DNA from: Acholoe squamosa
Taxonomy: Eukaryota; Annelida; Polychaeta; Phyllodocida; Polynoidae
Direction of reading: 5' to 3'
DNA length: 64,000 nucleotides
NCBI GenBank assembly: GCA_949317995.1
Contig: OX439040.1
Location: forward strand, 21,757,830-21,821,829
A program made the translations under genes and the position numbers. This document shows, piece after piece, positions 52,811 through 64,000 of this stretch; within the stretch, counting starts at the first letter, position 1, and each line of letters opens with the position of its first letter. The notes beneath the pieces were generated by a model. That model did no database searches. It was not told the DNA's origin and worked only from the letters and a program-made list of their open reading frames with translations.

Positions 52811-54570
52811 CTGCAAAGGAAGATAAGTATGTTATCAGTGGTGATATCAACCCATCTAATGAAAGCATTGTACCTCACGCTTTATTTCTTTTGTTACAAT
52901 GCACAAACGCAAGGACGGGCGAGTAACTCGCCAACACTGCATTAGTGCATCATATTGATCCAATATAAGTGTATCAACCCTTCATCTTCGGTATGAATAC
53001 AGTCCAGGTGAGGTTCTCACCATGGCTGCATCAATGCAATGTTATTTTGAAAGCTTAACCATCTATTTGACCCTTAAGGTGTTAACATATTGACTTATAT
53101 TCTAAGGCTCTAATACAAATCAAACTTTGATGTCCTTCCAAGAAATGTCTTTTCAACACATCTAATGACACAGAAGAGATACATTGTTTTTAAGGTAACA
53201 TACAGTGGGTAAGAGAAGAAGTTAAATATTGAATTGAGTTAAATAGACAAAGGTGCACGAGAATTGGTCCCCACTGAGGGTTATCACACGAGGACAGGCC
53301 AAGTGAGATAACCCCCAGTGGGGACCAATTCGAATGCTCTTCTGTATCTATCTCAAGTTATTTTTGTCAGAAATGTTCAAAAATCCATTTTTGGCATTAC
53401 TAATAATTTCCTCATTAGTTATGTGACCATTTGCTATGATCTACCTGGCAGTGTAATACGGGGAAGGGTTATCGCACTGGGGAGGGGGGTGTGGTTCGTG
53501 ATTAAACCTATGGGGCTGTTGTATTCAATTTGAGATAAAACCTTTAAATTTCAAGAATAAAAATTAATTATTTCAAATCCACATATGTATACAGCTGAGC
53601 CCTAGGCATAGGGTGGGACATCATAATACATTTGTTACTGAAGGAGGATATCAAGCTTAATTAGCTTGATGCATAACCAGATATACCTGAGGTCCACCTT
53701 GTTAGTTCAATATTACCTGTACGGGAGAAACCATTATAGATGACGCGGGAAGCGAACAGCTAACAGTATCGCCCCAGCACCTGTTAGCATATATAGGTGA
53801 ATTAAGTCTCACTTGTCAATGTCAGAAGAAATATCAAGAATCTAAATTGGTGTCTGGGGCGGGGAGATAGCTACTACTTTAGAAACAGTTAGTTTAGCAA
53901 TTTGAAGAAATGAATCTGATTTCAGGTGCGTCACTAATGCTTACCAATACATTGTGAATGAATGCACTTGTCATCCACAAAACAAGGGATTTTAACAAAT
54001 GTACCCCAAAAATTCAAGTTTTAAATGAAATAATGTAAATGTATAGGGTTTATCTGGGGTTAAGGTGTCTTGGGTCATTATAGGGTGCTTCATGAGGTAG
54101 AGATCAAAACAGCAGATGTTACTCAAAATATAGATAAAAAATAAATTGTGCAGTCTGGCTGAAGCCTTCTCTGACATCAATTTGCACTTCCTTACTTTAA
54201 TTATCTTTAGACAAAGTGGTTATTCTATCATAACATGATATGCAGGGAAGCATTAGCTGGTTTGGTATTCGGTTAATTCTCCAGGTGATGGGGTCACATG
54301 GCGTAGGGATAGGGTCTTTCCTGACATGCAACCAGTATACTTGACATGAGGTTCCATGACACATGCGATTCTTGACATGACACAGGTATTCCTGATACAT
54401 GTATATGGGATTCTATCATGAGGAGACTTAAACATGGGGAATAATCAAGACAGAGGAAATGGACCATACTGGTCCATACAAATCATAACTACCAGCAGAG
54501 GAAACTGAGTGCTGGGCAAATAACCTTGTAAAACTTCCCAACAATCACTCATCCCACATCTTCCTACCAT
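52811..54570. other. Probable 5' UTR intron of the phosphatase gene
   Basis: Holds a GGCGAGTAACTCGCC repeat near 52917 and a strong hairpin at 53261-53331. No exon seen on either strand. Confidence 0.4.
53261..53331. repeat. Hairpin with a 25-bp stem
   Basis: Arms 53261-53285 and 53307-53331 pair at 24 of 25 positions (GAATTGGTCCCCACTG...), with a 21-base loop. Possibly a MITE end pair. Confidence 0.8.
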
Positions 54571-54573
54571 GGT

Positions 54574-54579
54574 TATAAA
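54574..54579 (+). promoter_or_regulatory. Candidate TATA box
   Basis: TATAAA in GGTTATAAAGAGAG, about 80 bases before an ATG in good context at 54658. It supports the first-exon model there. Confidence 0.3.
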
Positions 54580-54657
54580 GAGAGTGCCGCCTCTTGGTCT
54601 GCCCATCTCCTTTCTCCTCATTATCGGTTATTTGTTGTTGTCTGTGAGCTGAAGGTG

Positions 54658-54810
54658 ATGGATATGTCTCCACCCTTGTTGTCCATGACAACAGAGTGTA
54701 GAGCATACCACTCTATAGATAGCCTGTCTGCCCTACTCCCTGCCCCCAGCTTCAGTAGTATTGAAACCACCAAGCATTTGAGACTTAAGCTTGAACAGGT
54801 GGTTGTACCT
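54658..54810 (+). CDS. Possible first coding exon of an unidentified gene
   Basis: From ATG 54658 (G at -3 and +4) the frame runs 51 codons to CCT|GTAAGTGATG, a strong donor at 54811. The peptide is Ser/Leu/Pro-rich (for example SIDSLSALLPAPSFSSIETT) and not recognised. A TATAAA lies about 80 bases upstream. I could not find a convincing phase-0 continuation in the remaining 9 kb, and the region falls inside the proposed phosphatase intron on the opposite strand. It could be chance. Confidence 0.3.
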
Positions 54811-55203
54811 GTAAGTGATGAGGCCTGGGCTAGCTAGAGTCATGTGTGCAAGTTTTCATGTCTTAGCATGGTTTTACATGTATGCAAGCAATTGTGTGCA
54901 TGACAATGGGATCTAAGCTGAGGTCTAATCTAAGTCATTTCTAGTGATGTGCCAAATACATAGGCATGAACTGAGAAAATAGAACTTAAAATGTGCCATG
55001 TGAATTTAGAACCTTTTTCACATAAACTGATTTTCTTTCCAGATTTAGTCCACCTTGACGAGTCAATTATAATATGGGACTAGTTTTGAAGGAGAGAGAC
55101 ATTCATTTATGGCTTTACCATTTCACACACTACCCTGTGCTACAAATGGAATTACTTTGAAACATTCTGAATATGATACAATAAGGCAAAGCCTTAGACT
55201 TAC

Positions 55204-55400
55204 CTAGGATGGAGGAGAGACTAATGATGCATCTTCTCCGTGGTGTCTTCATCTAGTATTAATGGTACTCTAATCTAACATCTTATAGAAGTCTGATTAC
55301 GTGAACATACACGACAACTTACTATCAGTCCCCTCTAGCATCTGTTCTCCACCCTGGAGGTGTCTGTGGAGTAGGCTCTGTCAGGGTATATATAAATATA
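55204..55400 (-). promoter_or_regulatory. Candidate 5' UTR exon and promoter of the phosphatase gene
   Basis: On the minus strand CATCCTAG|GTAAGTCT ends a possible exon at 55204, and a TATTTATATATACC word lies near 55390. Together with the acceptor at 52811 it would make a ~2.4-kb 5' UTR intron. Splice-word evidence only. Confidence 0.3.
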
Positions 55401-57324
55401 GGGTAGGGTAGATAGTCCATAGGTCAAACCATGGTGACTCTGGTATGTCTGGTATGACACACTAAATGCCAGTTGAAAAGATATATGCGTAATTAATGCA
55501 ACATTGACTTCACATGACTGTTCATGATAATTAGTTTATCTTGAGGAGGAGGATTTTTATATGCACCTCTATTGAATTTCATTAAATTTGGTATGGATGT
55601 ATTGATTAAGAAAAAAGCAATACTCTGAAGATGCATACAGATTTTAGTGAATTGTTTAGGATCGCAGATTGGTCAGCAGCAGCTATTCATGGCGTGTCAA
55701 TATTGCCTTAAGGCAATAGAACATTAGGTGATTTTAGTCAGCTCTATCAATTGCAAGAATGCAAATGCAAGGAGCTGTAATTGCGCAGGAATATGTAGGA
55801 GGTATAAACAGGATCAACTTAACCTGCCTTACCCCAGGGAGGGAAAAGTACTCTTGGCAGGGGATGAGAGAGGGCCTCCAGCCTAACATATAAACACTGG
55901 AGTCCCTGGCTCTTCTCCTATGCTATAGGACCGTGTCTGTACCCCTGCTGATGCTTCCACGTGTATGGGGCGCTGAGGGCATACTCTACTGCTCAGATTA
56001 TAGCTAGACTTATGAGTAAATGCTCTCTCAATGTTTAATTCAATAAAAGGAAGGCAACTGGCGCTTTTGCTTGATAGATTTAAGTAATGGAAAAGGTCCT
56101 TGGTCTTAAAAGAACCAAGTAGGTTGAGAGAGTGTGTACCTACACACTCTCTCAATGTTGAGGGTGCCTTGTAATATTTACCCTACAAAACATGATGATT
56201 AGAAACTTTGCAGAGTGTACAAAGGCCTTTTTCCACAGCCAGATTTTCACGAACATTTGGCGCCCCATTGGTGGTACCAGAAGTGGCTTCGAGGGTGGCT
56301 TCGCTACCCCCTTGCCTTCCTGAGCTGGGATTTGGCCGAGGTACTTGTAACAGGGACTGCTGGAGTAGGCGGGGTGGGACTTATACTCCAGACTGGCAGC
56401 CAGACCCAGGCCTGAAGAGTTGCCTCACTCCCAGGCACCCTGCACTCTATGTACTATAAAACCCACACTACCTCGCCCCTACTTCCGCCCAGGCACATGA
56501 TTGGTGACCCATCACATCTTCCTATAGTACCACATTTTTTATATGAAAGAACTCAGACGGTTTAGTCAGAAAGAAAGTAGTAGGCCCCACTAAGTTTACT
56601 CCTCATGATTCAGCTTGACGCGTTGGCATGTGCTGTGGACTAGTTGGTTGACACTGTTGTATTTTTCCATTCTATGAATGGGGTGTTTGATTCACTCAGA
56701 AGCCCATTCAGCCAATATCCAGGCTTAATGCATGAGGTAAAAGTACATGCCAGTAGTAAGGTATTTGACAAATTAGTAATGCCTATACAAAATCTCATAT
56801 AGTGTATTTTTCCACTATAAAGCTTTTTTTCAGTAATGTCAATTTTCATCATGGCGAAATAGCTTTTCCATTACATTCATTATTTAAACTGCGCAAAATT
56901 CTACGACCACTTCTCAAGTCCATCTATTACTTCCATCAGGAAGATAAACTACTACGTTGAATGTGCTCTCTTTTTTCCAAGGCAAAGACCTTTTTTTTTA
57001 ATTGTCATTTAAAATAGCACCCCCCACCCCAGTCATATCCCTCATAGCAGACAAGCTACCCAGTGGCTTGGTATACAGTGCCTCATTATCCTTTACCTGT
57101 TTTTACACACTTACAGGTAGTTTGTAGACCTACATAAAATAAACAAGCCCCTTCGTGTGAGTATGTATACATGTTGTGTCTTGCTCCATGGACCAGAAGC
57201 AGGAGTCACAGTACTTTAATTTTCTAGATGGACCTGTAGCTAGGGCACGTTCAATATTTACAGTTTTTATCCTTTGAACATTTTGGAAACGAAAAAATGT
57301 ATTACCATGGTGAATAAACACTTT
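55401..57324. other. Non-coding stretch; no gene seen
   Basis: A perfect 15-bp inverted repeat, TTGAGAGAGTGTGTA and its complement with two bases between, lies at 56124-56155. A GC-richer patch at 56220-56460 has open frames but no recognisable protein. Confidence 0.4.
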
Positions 57325-57570
57325 TATTTTATGTGAATAACAACGGTCCATAGAGATAGCATTGAAGAGCTGTATGCCACACCCCCAGTGGCGTAACATG
57401 GGTCGATCCACACTGCTGGTCACGTAACTTATTTACAAGTTTATTTCCTTGAATTTAAGCATTCAAACATGAAATAAATTCAGAACTAAACTCCCAGGTG
57501 TACATTATGGTCGATCAACAACAATGTACACACCATGGTCGTTTGGTTCTGTGTATCTATTTACAGATTT
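57325..57570. repeat. Dispersed repeat, second copy of the 49630 family
   Basis: Shares TTTTATGTGAATAACAACGG, CATAGAGATAGCATTG, AGTGGCGTAACATG and GGTCGTTTGGTTCTGT with 49630-50010. Confidence 0.6.
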
Positions 57571-59636
57571 AGGGGACTATCCTGCTTGGCCCTATTTCGT
57601 AAGTTTATATTGTTAATAAAGCTCTTATTGAAAACCACTATTGGGTCATTGAATGAACACATATACATGCACGTGTTATATGTATATAGAGGTCTAGACC
57701 AATATCCACTGGATTCACCATTTTGAATTTTGCTGGTTCTTCTAAAAGTGACAAAACGTACTGATAAGATATGTTACGATGGGTAATTTGGCCCTGGACA
57801 ACAGCCACTTCCAGGGAAACCAGCTTCAGCCCTGCTTAGACTCAATAGCCATGATATTTTGTTTCTATGTAGTTAGTGGAAAGGTCTAAGGCAAGTTAGG
57901 AGAAATCAGGCAAGTCAGGCATTTTTCCTAAGGGTTAGATGTAAACTCCCAAGAAAACTTCGGTGGTTTGGGGACGTGCAAACTCCCAACCTGGGTTAGC
58001 AAGTCCAACAAATGTTAGGCGAAAGGCCTAAGATATTTAGAATATTTTTTGTGTGTAGAGTAAGTTTGTGATACTGAGAGCATGATTATAAAATCAAGAG
58101 CTGGGTTATTATAGTGCATATTTCAAATTGATTGAAGCACAGTAAAAACAAAGCTTTTTTTAATGCAGGGTTAGCATTATCGCCTCTGTTTTGATGAGCT
58201 TTACAATATCAATAGGAATGCCATTGTCCCAATTTTCATTTTATTTTAGCCACTCTAAATCATATATTTTCCTTATGGTGCAGTATCTTTAACGATGCTA
58301 TTTTATTTCAAATATATTTAAGGAACTTGTTTAATCTTTAATTTGATGTTTTAATCAAAAGGGTAGATATTAAGTGGTCAACTCTAGGTGCAAAGTGGTC
58401 ATCTCAAGTTGAAATTGAACAAAATGGAATGTTTGTAGTAAGGGTGATAAACTAGAAATAAAATATATAAATGGATTTTCGAAATATAACAGGTACAAAC
58501 GCCCAAACAGTTATCTTTCATTCAGTGTATTTTGGAAGTCTGAAGACCCCAATCCTCCAGAGATATTAGCAACTACAAATACCTGATTAAAAACCTGGTT
58601 GTCTTTAGGTAATCTACCCTAGGGAGGGTAGAATAGCATAGGAGAATATGGGCTGTCTCCATAGAGCCATTTGCACCTTCTGTTTTACAACTATACAGGC
58701 CTATATCATACAGTATATAATGCATGTTCAAAAAGCAATAAGTCATCGAGACATTGCATACAGAATGTTGACTGGATATTTACCTCTCAGTCCACTCCTC
58801 CCTGGTTTAGTAGTCCTTAGAAGAAGCTGCCTGCATCCCTGGTAGTGCAGAAGATCATTTATGCCTGGAAAGAAACTTCCAGGAAGGGAATCATGCCTCT
58901 ACTTGGACAAAAACATGTGAAGAACTGCCCCTCCTGGCCATCATCTATCATCTCCAAGACAACACGATTCTCTCCAGATTCTTCCCAGGGATGGCTTGAT
59001 CCACCTGGGGAGCTTTATTTTAAATTCTCTGCATACATCAGCAGTGTAATTTCTCCTCTTACCTTTGCATTAAGTGTCATTTTATGGGGTTGCAGTGTCC
59101 CTTATTCCTGCTGGAGTTGTGATACAGTGGGCGGGGCACATATAAAGCAATGCTGTTTCCCTCTGTACAGGACTAGGTTTGTGGGAGTCTGAGTTTGTGG
59201 CCCCCACGTGGTCTCCTTGTAGTGCCCAGAGGGGCTGAACTATGGCGAGCCATTTCCACATTTATGCCATAATATAAATACTACAATGCACTTGTCAGTC
59301 AGAGTAATTAGCTTTTTGTGGCTCTGACTGCCTCTTCATTGCGTTCCGTCCCTCCCTTCACCATCCTTCTCTTAGCTTCCCTTCCATAATATTCCGTTCG
59401 AATTCATTCATATCTGCCTGCATCCTTTCATCTTTTTGTCATGTTCATGTGTGAGTCAAACCACAAATTCGTTGGCATTAAATTACGTATTCAATCATGC
59501 TGCCTCTCCTACCATTGCAGAGCCCCGATTCTTATCGTAAAAGATTTCTGCAAATAATTGTGTATGCTTCTATTCTTCGATCCCTTGTCCCCCTCTATAG
59601 GACAGATATAGTATTGGTGTCTAACTGCACCCCCAG

Positions 59637-59638
<2 letters not shown>
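57571..59638. other. Non-coding stretch; no gene seen
   Basis: Several open frames of 60-115 codons (58648-59192) show no domain or splice structure I can support. Confidence 0.4.

Positions 59639-59716
<78 letters not shown>
59639..59716. repeat. (TA)n microsatellite
   Basis: About 78 bases of pure TA. It creates artificial Tyr-Ile frames on both strands. Confidence 0.95.
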
Positions 59717-59718
<2 letters not shown>

Positions 59719-60411
59719 CATTCACTTTTTTTCTATTTTCTATTATTCAATATTCTTTATTTGAGCTGCAAAAGTATAATTTCCAGTCCATTGGTTCATT
59801 TTATTGGAGCAGGATCACCTGATGGGATCTGCCTGTGTCACAATGTCGGCTATACCACTTTCTCTGACTGCACTCCCCTACAAGACACTTTTCATATCCC
59901 TGTTCAACCCTGTCCTTGTCTTCATCTTTCTCTATGTGTAATGGCACACCATAGGTGAGGGTGAGCAGCTCCTAGCAGCTCCCACTGTGGGTGGGTGGGT
60001 CTATTTTAGTGTGTGGAGGTGTGCCAGGGTGGAAGGTAGTGTGTATAATTATCGGTGCAGGGGGTGGCAGGGGTTGGGTTCTTACTGCGTAGGTGTGCTG
60101 TTAGGGTCATCACCTGCCTACCATCCTGTGTTCTTAACATCACCATTAATCCTAGCTAAGAATGGCCCAGGTGTAAGGAAGTGCATGCTCAGCACATTTT
60201 AAACCATGCTCCCACCGTGCCCGTGCTGAGGAGGGCTTTGGCTCCCATGGCCTATTCCCCGGTCTATTCACATGAGTTTGGCCCAAGTTTCGTATCATCT
60301 ACATACCCGCTGCGCCTGCAACCAACGACTTCTCTAAGGATTAAAAAAAAGAAGTATATTTCAGGTAGGCCCTGCCCTGTCTGCTTTTTGAATGATGCAA
60401 TTCAAGTGTGC

Positions 60412-60620
60412 TTTAACCCCTCAAGGGCCGCATAGTGCTTCGTTATACTTACTTTTTGATCGTCATGGTGTACATAAAATGCATACAGTGTTGGAGAACA
60501 GCTGCCAATACTACATTGATACACCCTGGGGCTGATGTATCGACCCCAAAAGTTGACATGATGTGCCAATACTATGCTGGCGAGTCAACTCACCAGCACT
60601 ACAATAGTGCAGTAGGATAG
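60412..60620. repeat. GGCGAGTcAACTC-type dispersed repeat
   Basis: Starts at TTTAACCCCTCAAGGGCC and contains GCTGGCGAGTCAACTCACCA and TGATGTGCCAATAC words, like 19860-20085. Confidence 0.5.
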
Positions 60621-60803
60621 AAAATAATTATTAACATTGATGCCTGTGTGCCCTCAAAGAGAAATGCTACAGACTGACCGGTTACTGATAGGCTATTGGT
60701 AATTTCAAATACATGTACAACTCGGGACCCACACCCCCTCCCCCCAATGCCCTCCCCCCACCCCTTTCTTTATACCTAGCATTCTCGAGTTAGAAACAAC
60801 TTA

Positions 60804-62636
60804 TTGTTAGGATACATGGATGTGCAAAGAAAACAGGTGCTTATTAGGAACCAAGCCTTCCTAGATAGCCTTAAGGGTGTGCTATTTGTAAGTTGCAATG
60901 CTAGGAGCCTTTATAGAAAAACGCTATTAGATGTCAAGTTAAGCCTAGATTGCGATTTTCTTTGCATCTGCGAGTTCTGGGCATTACCATACACTGATGA
61001 TACCCTATTTTATTGGAATGGTAAAACAATTTTCCGGCATGATAGACATGAATCCATGGGTAGTGGTCTACTTACTTATGTTAATTGGAATTAGCCCAAT
61101 GTCAGTTTGTGTTGAGAACCCTAGACGAATCTAAAGGGGACCCTGCCAGCTTCTGGTGAGAGGTAAATAACTTAGTAAACCCTGTTACAAAAAACCTTAC
61201 CATTCAGCTGGAGAATGAAGTTACAGGCCAGGTAATACCAATTGATCAAACTGCTGAATATATCAATATCTACTTTGCTAATATAGTAAGTCATCTTTTT
61301 AATTGATTGCCTGTAGCCCCAGCTGCCCCACATAGGGCATGATGATGATGCCGATGAGGAGGACTTTGATATAAACAATGTTATTGACCCCAACATTGTC
61401 CTGGGCTTGATCAAAAAGATCAATATTGACAAGTCTTGTGGAATCCCGGGGCTCTTTCCACTATCATGGTCAAAGGGTCTACTGGTCCCCATTTCTAAAA
61501 AGGGCAACTTAAAAACTGTAAAAAACTGGCGGCCCATAACCCTGCTACCCCTACCTGGTAAACTACTTGAGAAGCTGGTACATAAAGTACTCAGTGATCA
61601 CCTTGAAGACAACCACTTACTATCAAATAAACAGTTTGGCTTAAGACCGGGCCGAGGGACTAGTGATGCTGTTTTTAATGTTGTCAAGGATCTCTATGAG
61701 GCAAAAGATGATGGTCATGTGCATGCTTTATCGACTTCTGTAAAGCGTTCGATTTTCTCCATCACCCTACCCTAATTAACAAAATCCACAGTCTTAACAT
61801 AAAGGGATGCCTAAAAAATGGCTGACGGCCTACTTGGCTCATAGATCCATCCAGACAATCGCCAATGGATCATTATCTACCTCACAATCAATTTTGGAGT
61901 CCTGCAAGAGTCCATTTTAGGCCCGCTATTATTTGTCTTATTTATTTATGACATTTTAATTAGTAATTACACACTATATATGCAGATGATGTGGCTCTAT
62001 ATGTTTCAAGGCCAAACAGTGGTGATGTGATAGAATTGTTGCCGGAGGATATAAACTGTATAAATATGTGGTGTAACAGCAATCGCATGACCATCAATGC
62101 TGGCAAAAGCATGTGTATGCTTCTTGGATCAGGTAACAAAATCAACTGGCTTGCCGATCCAGAAATCAAACTTAGTAATACTACCCTACCTGTGTATAAG
62201 AGCTACCCATATTTGGGTGTGGAATTGTATAATGAATTAACCATAAGCCCTCATATCACCAATTGAATTGAACAAGCTACATCGCATGCAAAACCAGGCA
62301 TCATCATCATCACCATCATCATTATTATCATCACCTGCATACAAGATGTAAAGTAGACAGTCTTCAAAATAGGCAGATAATCCAATTATTAACTATCATG
62401 TGGAAAAAGGCACACAAGGGGGAATCTGTTCAAAGGGAACAAGTGAGAACCAGGGTGACCTAAAGCTTAAGTTTTAAATAAGGCGAGCCAGGACTAGTCA
62501 CTATCAGCGCTCAGCATATTATATAGGGGTACAGTTGTGGGATAAGTTGGACAAAGACACACAACGCTTACCCCAAAAAAATGCTTTAAGAATGCAATTA
62601 GTAAGCTGGACTTTATAAAAACCATGTAATTATTAA
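60804..62636 (+). pseudogene. Decayed CR1/L2-like non-LTR retrotransposon
   Basis: Plus-strand fragments in order. 60804-61094 is an endonuclease N-terminus (SCNARSL, then DFLCICEFW). 61407-61775 is the RT fingers (LVPISKKGN, NWRPITLLP, NKQFGLRPGRGTSDA). Around 61860-62000 is the LLFVLF... and LYADDVALYV palm (YADD). 61991-62266 is the RT thumb. About 62490-62600 is a RTSHYQRSAYYI...WDKL C-terminal signature. Frameshifts, stops and internal deletions break it, and a CAT/ATC microsatellite lies near 62300. Non-functional. Confidence 0.8.
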
Positions 62637-62672
62637 CATTATTGACTCTTGAAAGAGGAGCTGTTGGTGATA

Positions 62673-62785
62673 TACCGTAATCTCTCGCGTATAAGGCGCG
62701 TCTTATATGCGAATCAGATCGTGCATGGGTCTTATACGCGAGAGGCAGGCTGCCTTGAGTTGGGGGTGCGCCTTATACGCGGGTT
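62673..62785. mobile_element. MITE of the TACCGTAATCTCCCGCG family, truncated (copy 6)
   Basis: Left end TACCGTAATCTCTCGCGTAT, then GCGCGTCTTATATGCG and GTGCGCCTTATACGCGGG; the right terminus is lost. Confidence 0.65.
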
Positions 62786-63210
62786 TAACTGTTACCCCAA
62801 TTTAGATCAGGTGGGTATGATGCTGATCATATATTTTTTTGAATGCCACAAATGAGGTGTGACTTGAAGTAGAACTTATCTCTGACATTGTATTATCAGT
62901 TCTTTTGACTTCTTTTTCCTACATTCATGCATTCTATCAATGTTCTAGCATGGTAGGAATGCATTTAAATCAAAACATTATCTAAACATAGTTTGAACGT
63001 CTATTCTTAAGTCAAACATATAGCAAGTGTATATAAATGGTATACTGGCTCCATCTGGTGGCACTTCTAGGAACCATTCCTATGTATTTATACCATCGTC
63101 TGTATAATGTACTACCTTCCAGAAATACTATACTCCATGACATTATCATAATAGCCTGTATCCTCGTCTCAAGATTAGCGAAAAAACATCCCATCGGGAT
63201 GAATTTGTTG

Positions 63211-63280
63211 CAATAATAATAATAATAATAGTAGTAATAATAATGATAATCATGATAATAATAATAATAATAAAAATAAC

Positions 63281-63316
<36 letters not shown>

Positions 63317-63326
63317 GATAATGATA

Positions 63327-63366
<40 letters not shown>

Positions 63367-63450
63367 CGACGACGACGATGATGATGATGATGAAGATGAA
63401 GATAAATAATGGTAATAAATAATAATAATAATAATTGATAATGATGATTT
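63211..63450. repeat. Compound microsatellite (AAT)n-(GATAAT)n-(GAT)n-(GAC)n
   Basis: About 240 bases of trinucleotide and hexanucleotide units. It produces artificial His/Ile/Tyr-rich frames on the minus strand. Confidence 0.95.
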
Positions 63451-64000
63451 TTGACACCAGGTGGCGTTTGTGTAACTGGCAACACTTGCCTTTAAAGGGT
63501 TAAGCTGTAGTGAGCTCCCTGTGCCAGGTACTCACACCCCTGACCCCGGCCCCTGTCCCAGATGTTGGCCACCCTACAGGAGCAGCTCACTGAGCACTTG
63601 TGAGTGGATCTAAAGCAGCTCACCCCTGGCTGTATGTCTAATCCCACAAGGTCGGCAACCACAGGGGCACTGGGCCTATTCTATGGGAAACCATTAGGGT
63701 TACAACTGCCAAGGGTATGGGGCTGTGTACAAATGACGTCATGCATTTTTGGACCATTTTTGACCCCCCCTCCCCCCTTGTCATGTTTCGTCATACAACA
63801 CTTGACCCCCCCTCAGCATGACGTCATGCAGAGAGATACCCCCCCCACTCAAAGTGCATGAATAGTGAAGGCCTATAGGCTATAAACAAATTAAAATGGT
63901 TCAAAGGGACAGATAGTGGGTGTGAATTGGCAATAAAGGATAAGATACATGCAAAGTGAAAAAAAGAACTAGCACTGATCAACAAATGAACAGAGAAACA
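63451..64000. other. Non-coding stretch with C-runs; no gene seen
   Basis: C-runs near 63763, 63806 and 63839 and paired TGACGTCATGCA words (near 63735 and 63820) suggest another decayed G/C-run MITE. Confidence 0.4.

Noticed and set aside
55883-56155. Minus-strand frame with a KTKDLFHYLNLSS phrase reminiscent of Penelope-like or other retroelement tails
   Set aside because: The resemblance is short and from memory only; no RT or GIY-YIG motif nearby.
58648-59192. Adjacent frames of 65 and 115 codons
   Set aside because: No domain, promoter or splice signals in agreement; codon content not distinctive.
59497-59958. A 153-codon frame with a long Tyr-Ile tract
   Set aside because: It reads through the (TA)n microsatellite; the tract is an artefact of the dinucleotide.
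63012-63485. A 157-codon His/Tyr-rich minus-strand frame
   Set aside because: It reads through the compound trinucleotide microsatellite.

Overview
The window looks like nuclear DNA of an animal, most likely a marine invertebrate. It has intron-containing homologues of vertebrate genes with GT-AG junctions, long introns, poly(A) signals, and a dense load of MITEs, LINE fragments, microsatellites and one complete tyrosine-recombinase retrotransposon. I cannot name the species. A deuterostome such as a hemichordate, echinoderm or cephalochordate would fit, but a lophotrochozoan is not excluded.

Layout. 0-2.1 kb (minus): a single-exon 666-codon transposase-like gene of an uncertain family. 2.1-10.3 kb: non-coding DNA packed with nested DNA-transposon remnants, including a 3.1-kb element with pogo/Tigger-like ends and a ~1-kb foldback. 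10.3-22.8 kb (plus): exons 2-8 of an SLC25A16-type mitochondrial carrier; its first coding exon was not found. Its first visible intron holds an antisense, apparently young Ngaro-type retrotransposon (gag, RT-RNase H, tyrosine recombinase, split direct repeats). 22.8-32.8 kb: 3' flank and intergenic DNA with MITEs. 32.8-49.0 kb (plus): a direct tandem duplication of about 7.5 kb carrying two CARHSP1-like cold-shock-domain genes, each unit later modified by different insertions. 52.8-51.9 kb (minus): an atypical dual-specificity phosphatase with its coding region in one exon and a probable 5' UTR exon at 55.2 kb. 54.6 kb (plus): a possible TATA-driven first exon of an unidentified gene. 55.4-64 kb: mostly repeats, with a decayed CR1/L2-like LINE at 60.8-62.6 kb.

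The host genes do not form an operon or an evident pathway: a mitochondrial carrier, RNA-binding cold-shock proteins and a phosphatase. The most notable signals are: (1) the Ngaro gag, pol and recombinase lie in ONE reading frame, separated by exactly two stop codons (UAG and UAA); (2) the two CARHSP1 copies differ at the 5' end: copy B has an 8-codon first exon in correct splice phase, while copy A lacks it and could not be read in that phase; (3) minisatellites and degenerate 3' UTR repeats are shared by the two cold-shock genes; (4) several MITE families show clear target-site duplications and nesting, giving a relative insertion history.

All exon boundaries and homologies were read by eye; no alignment or database search was run.
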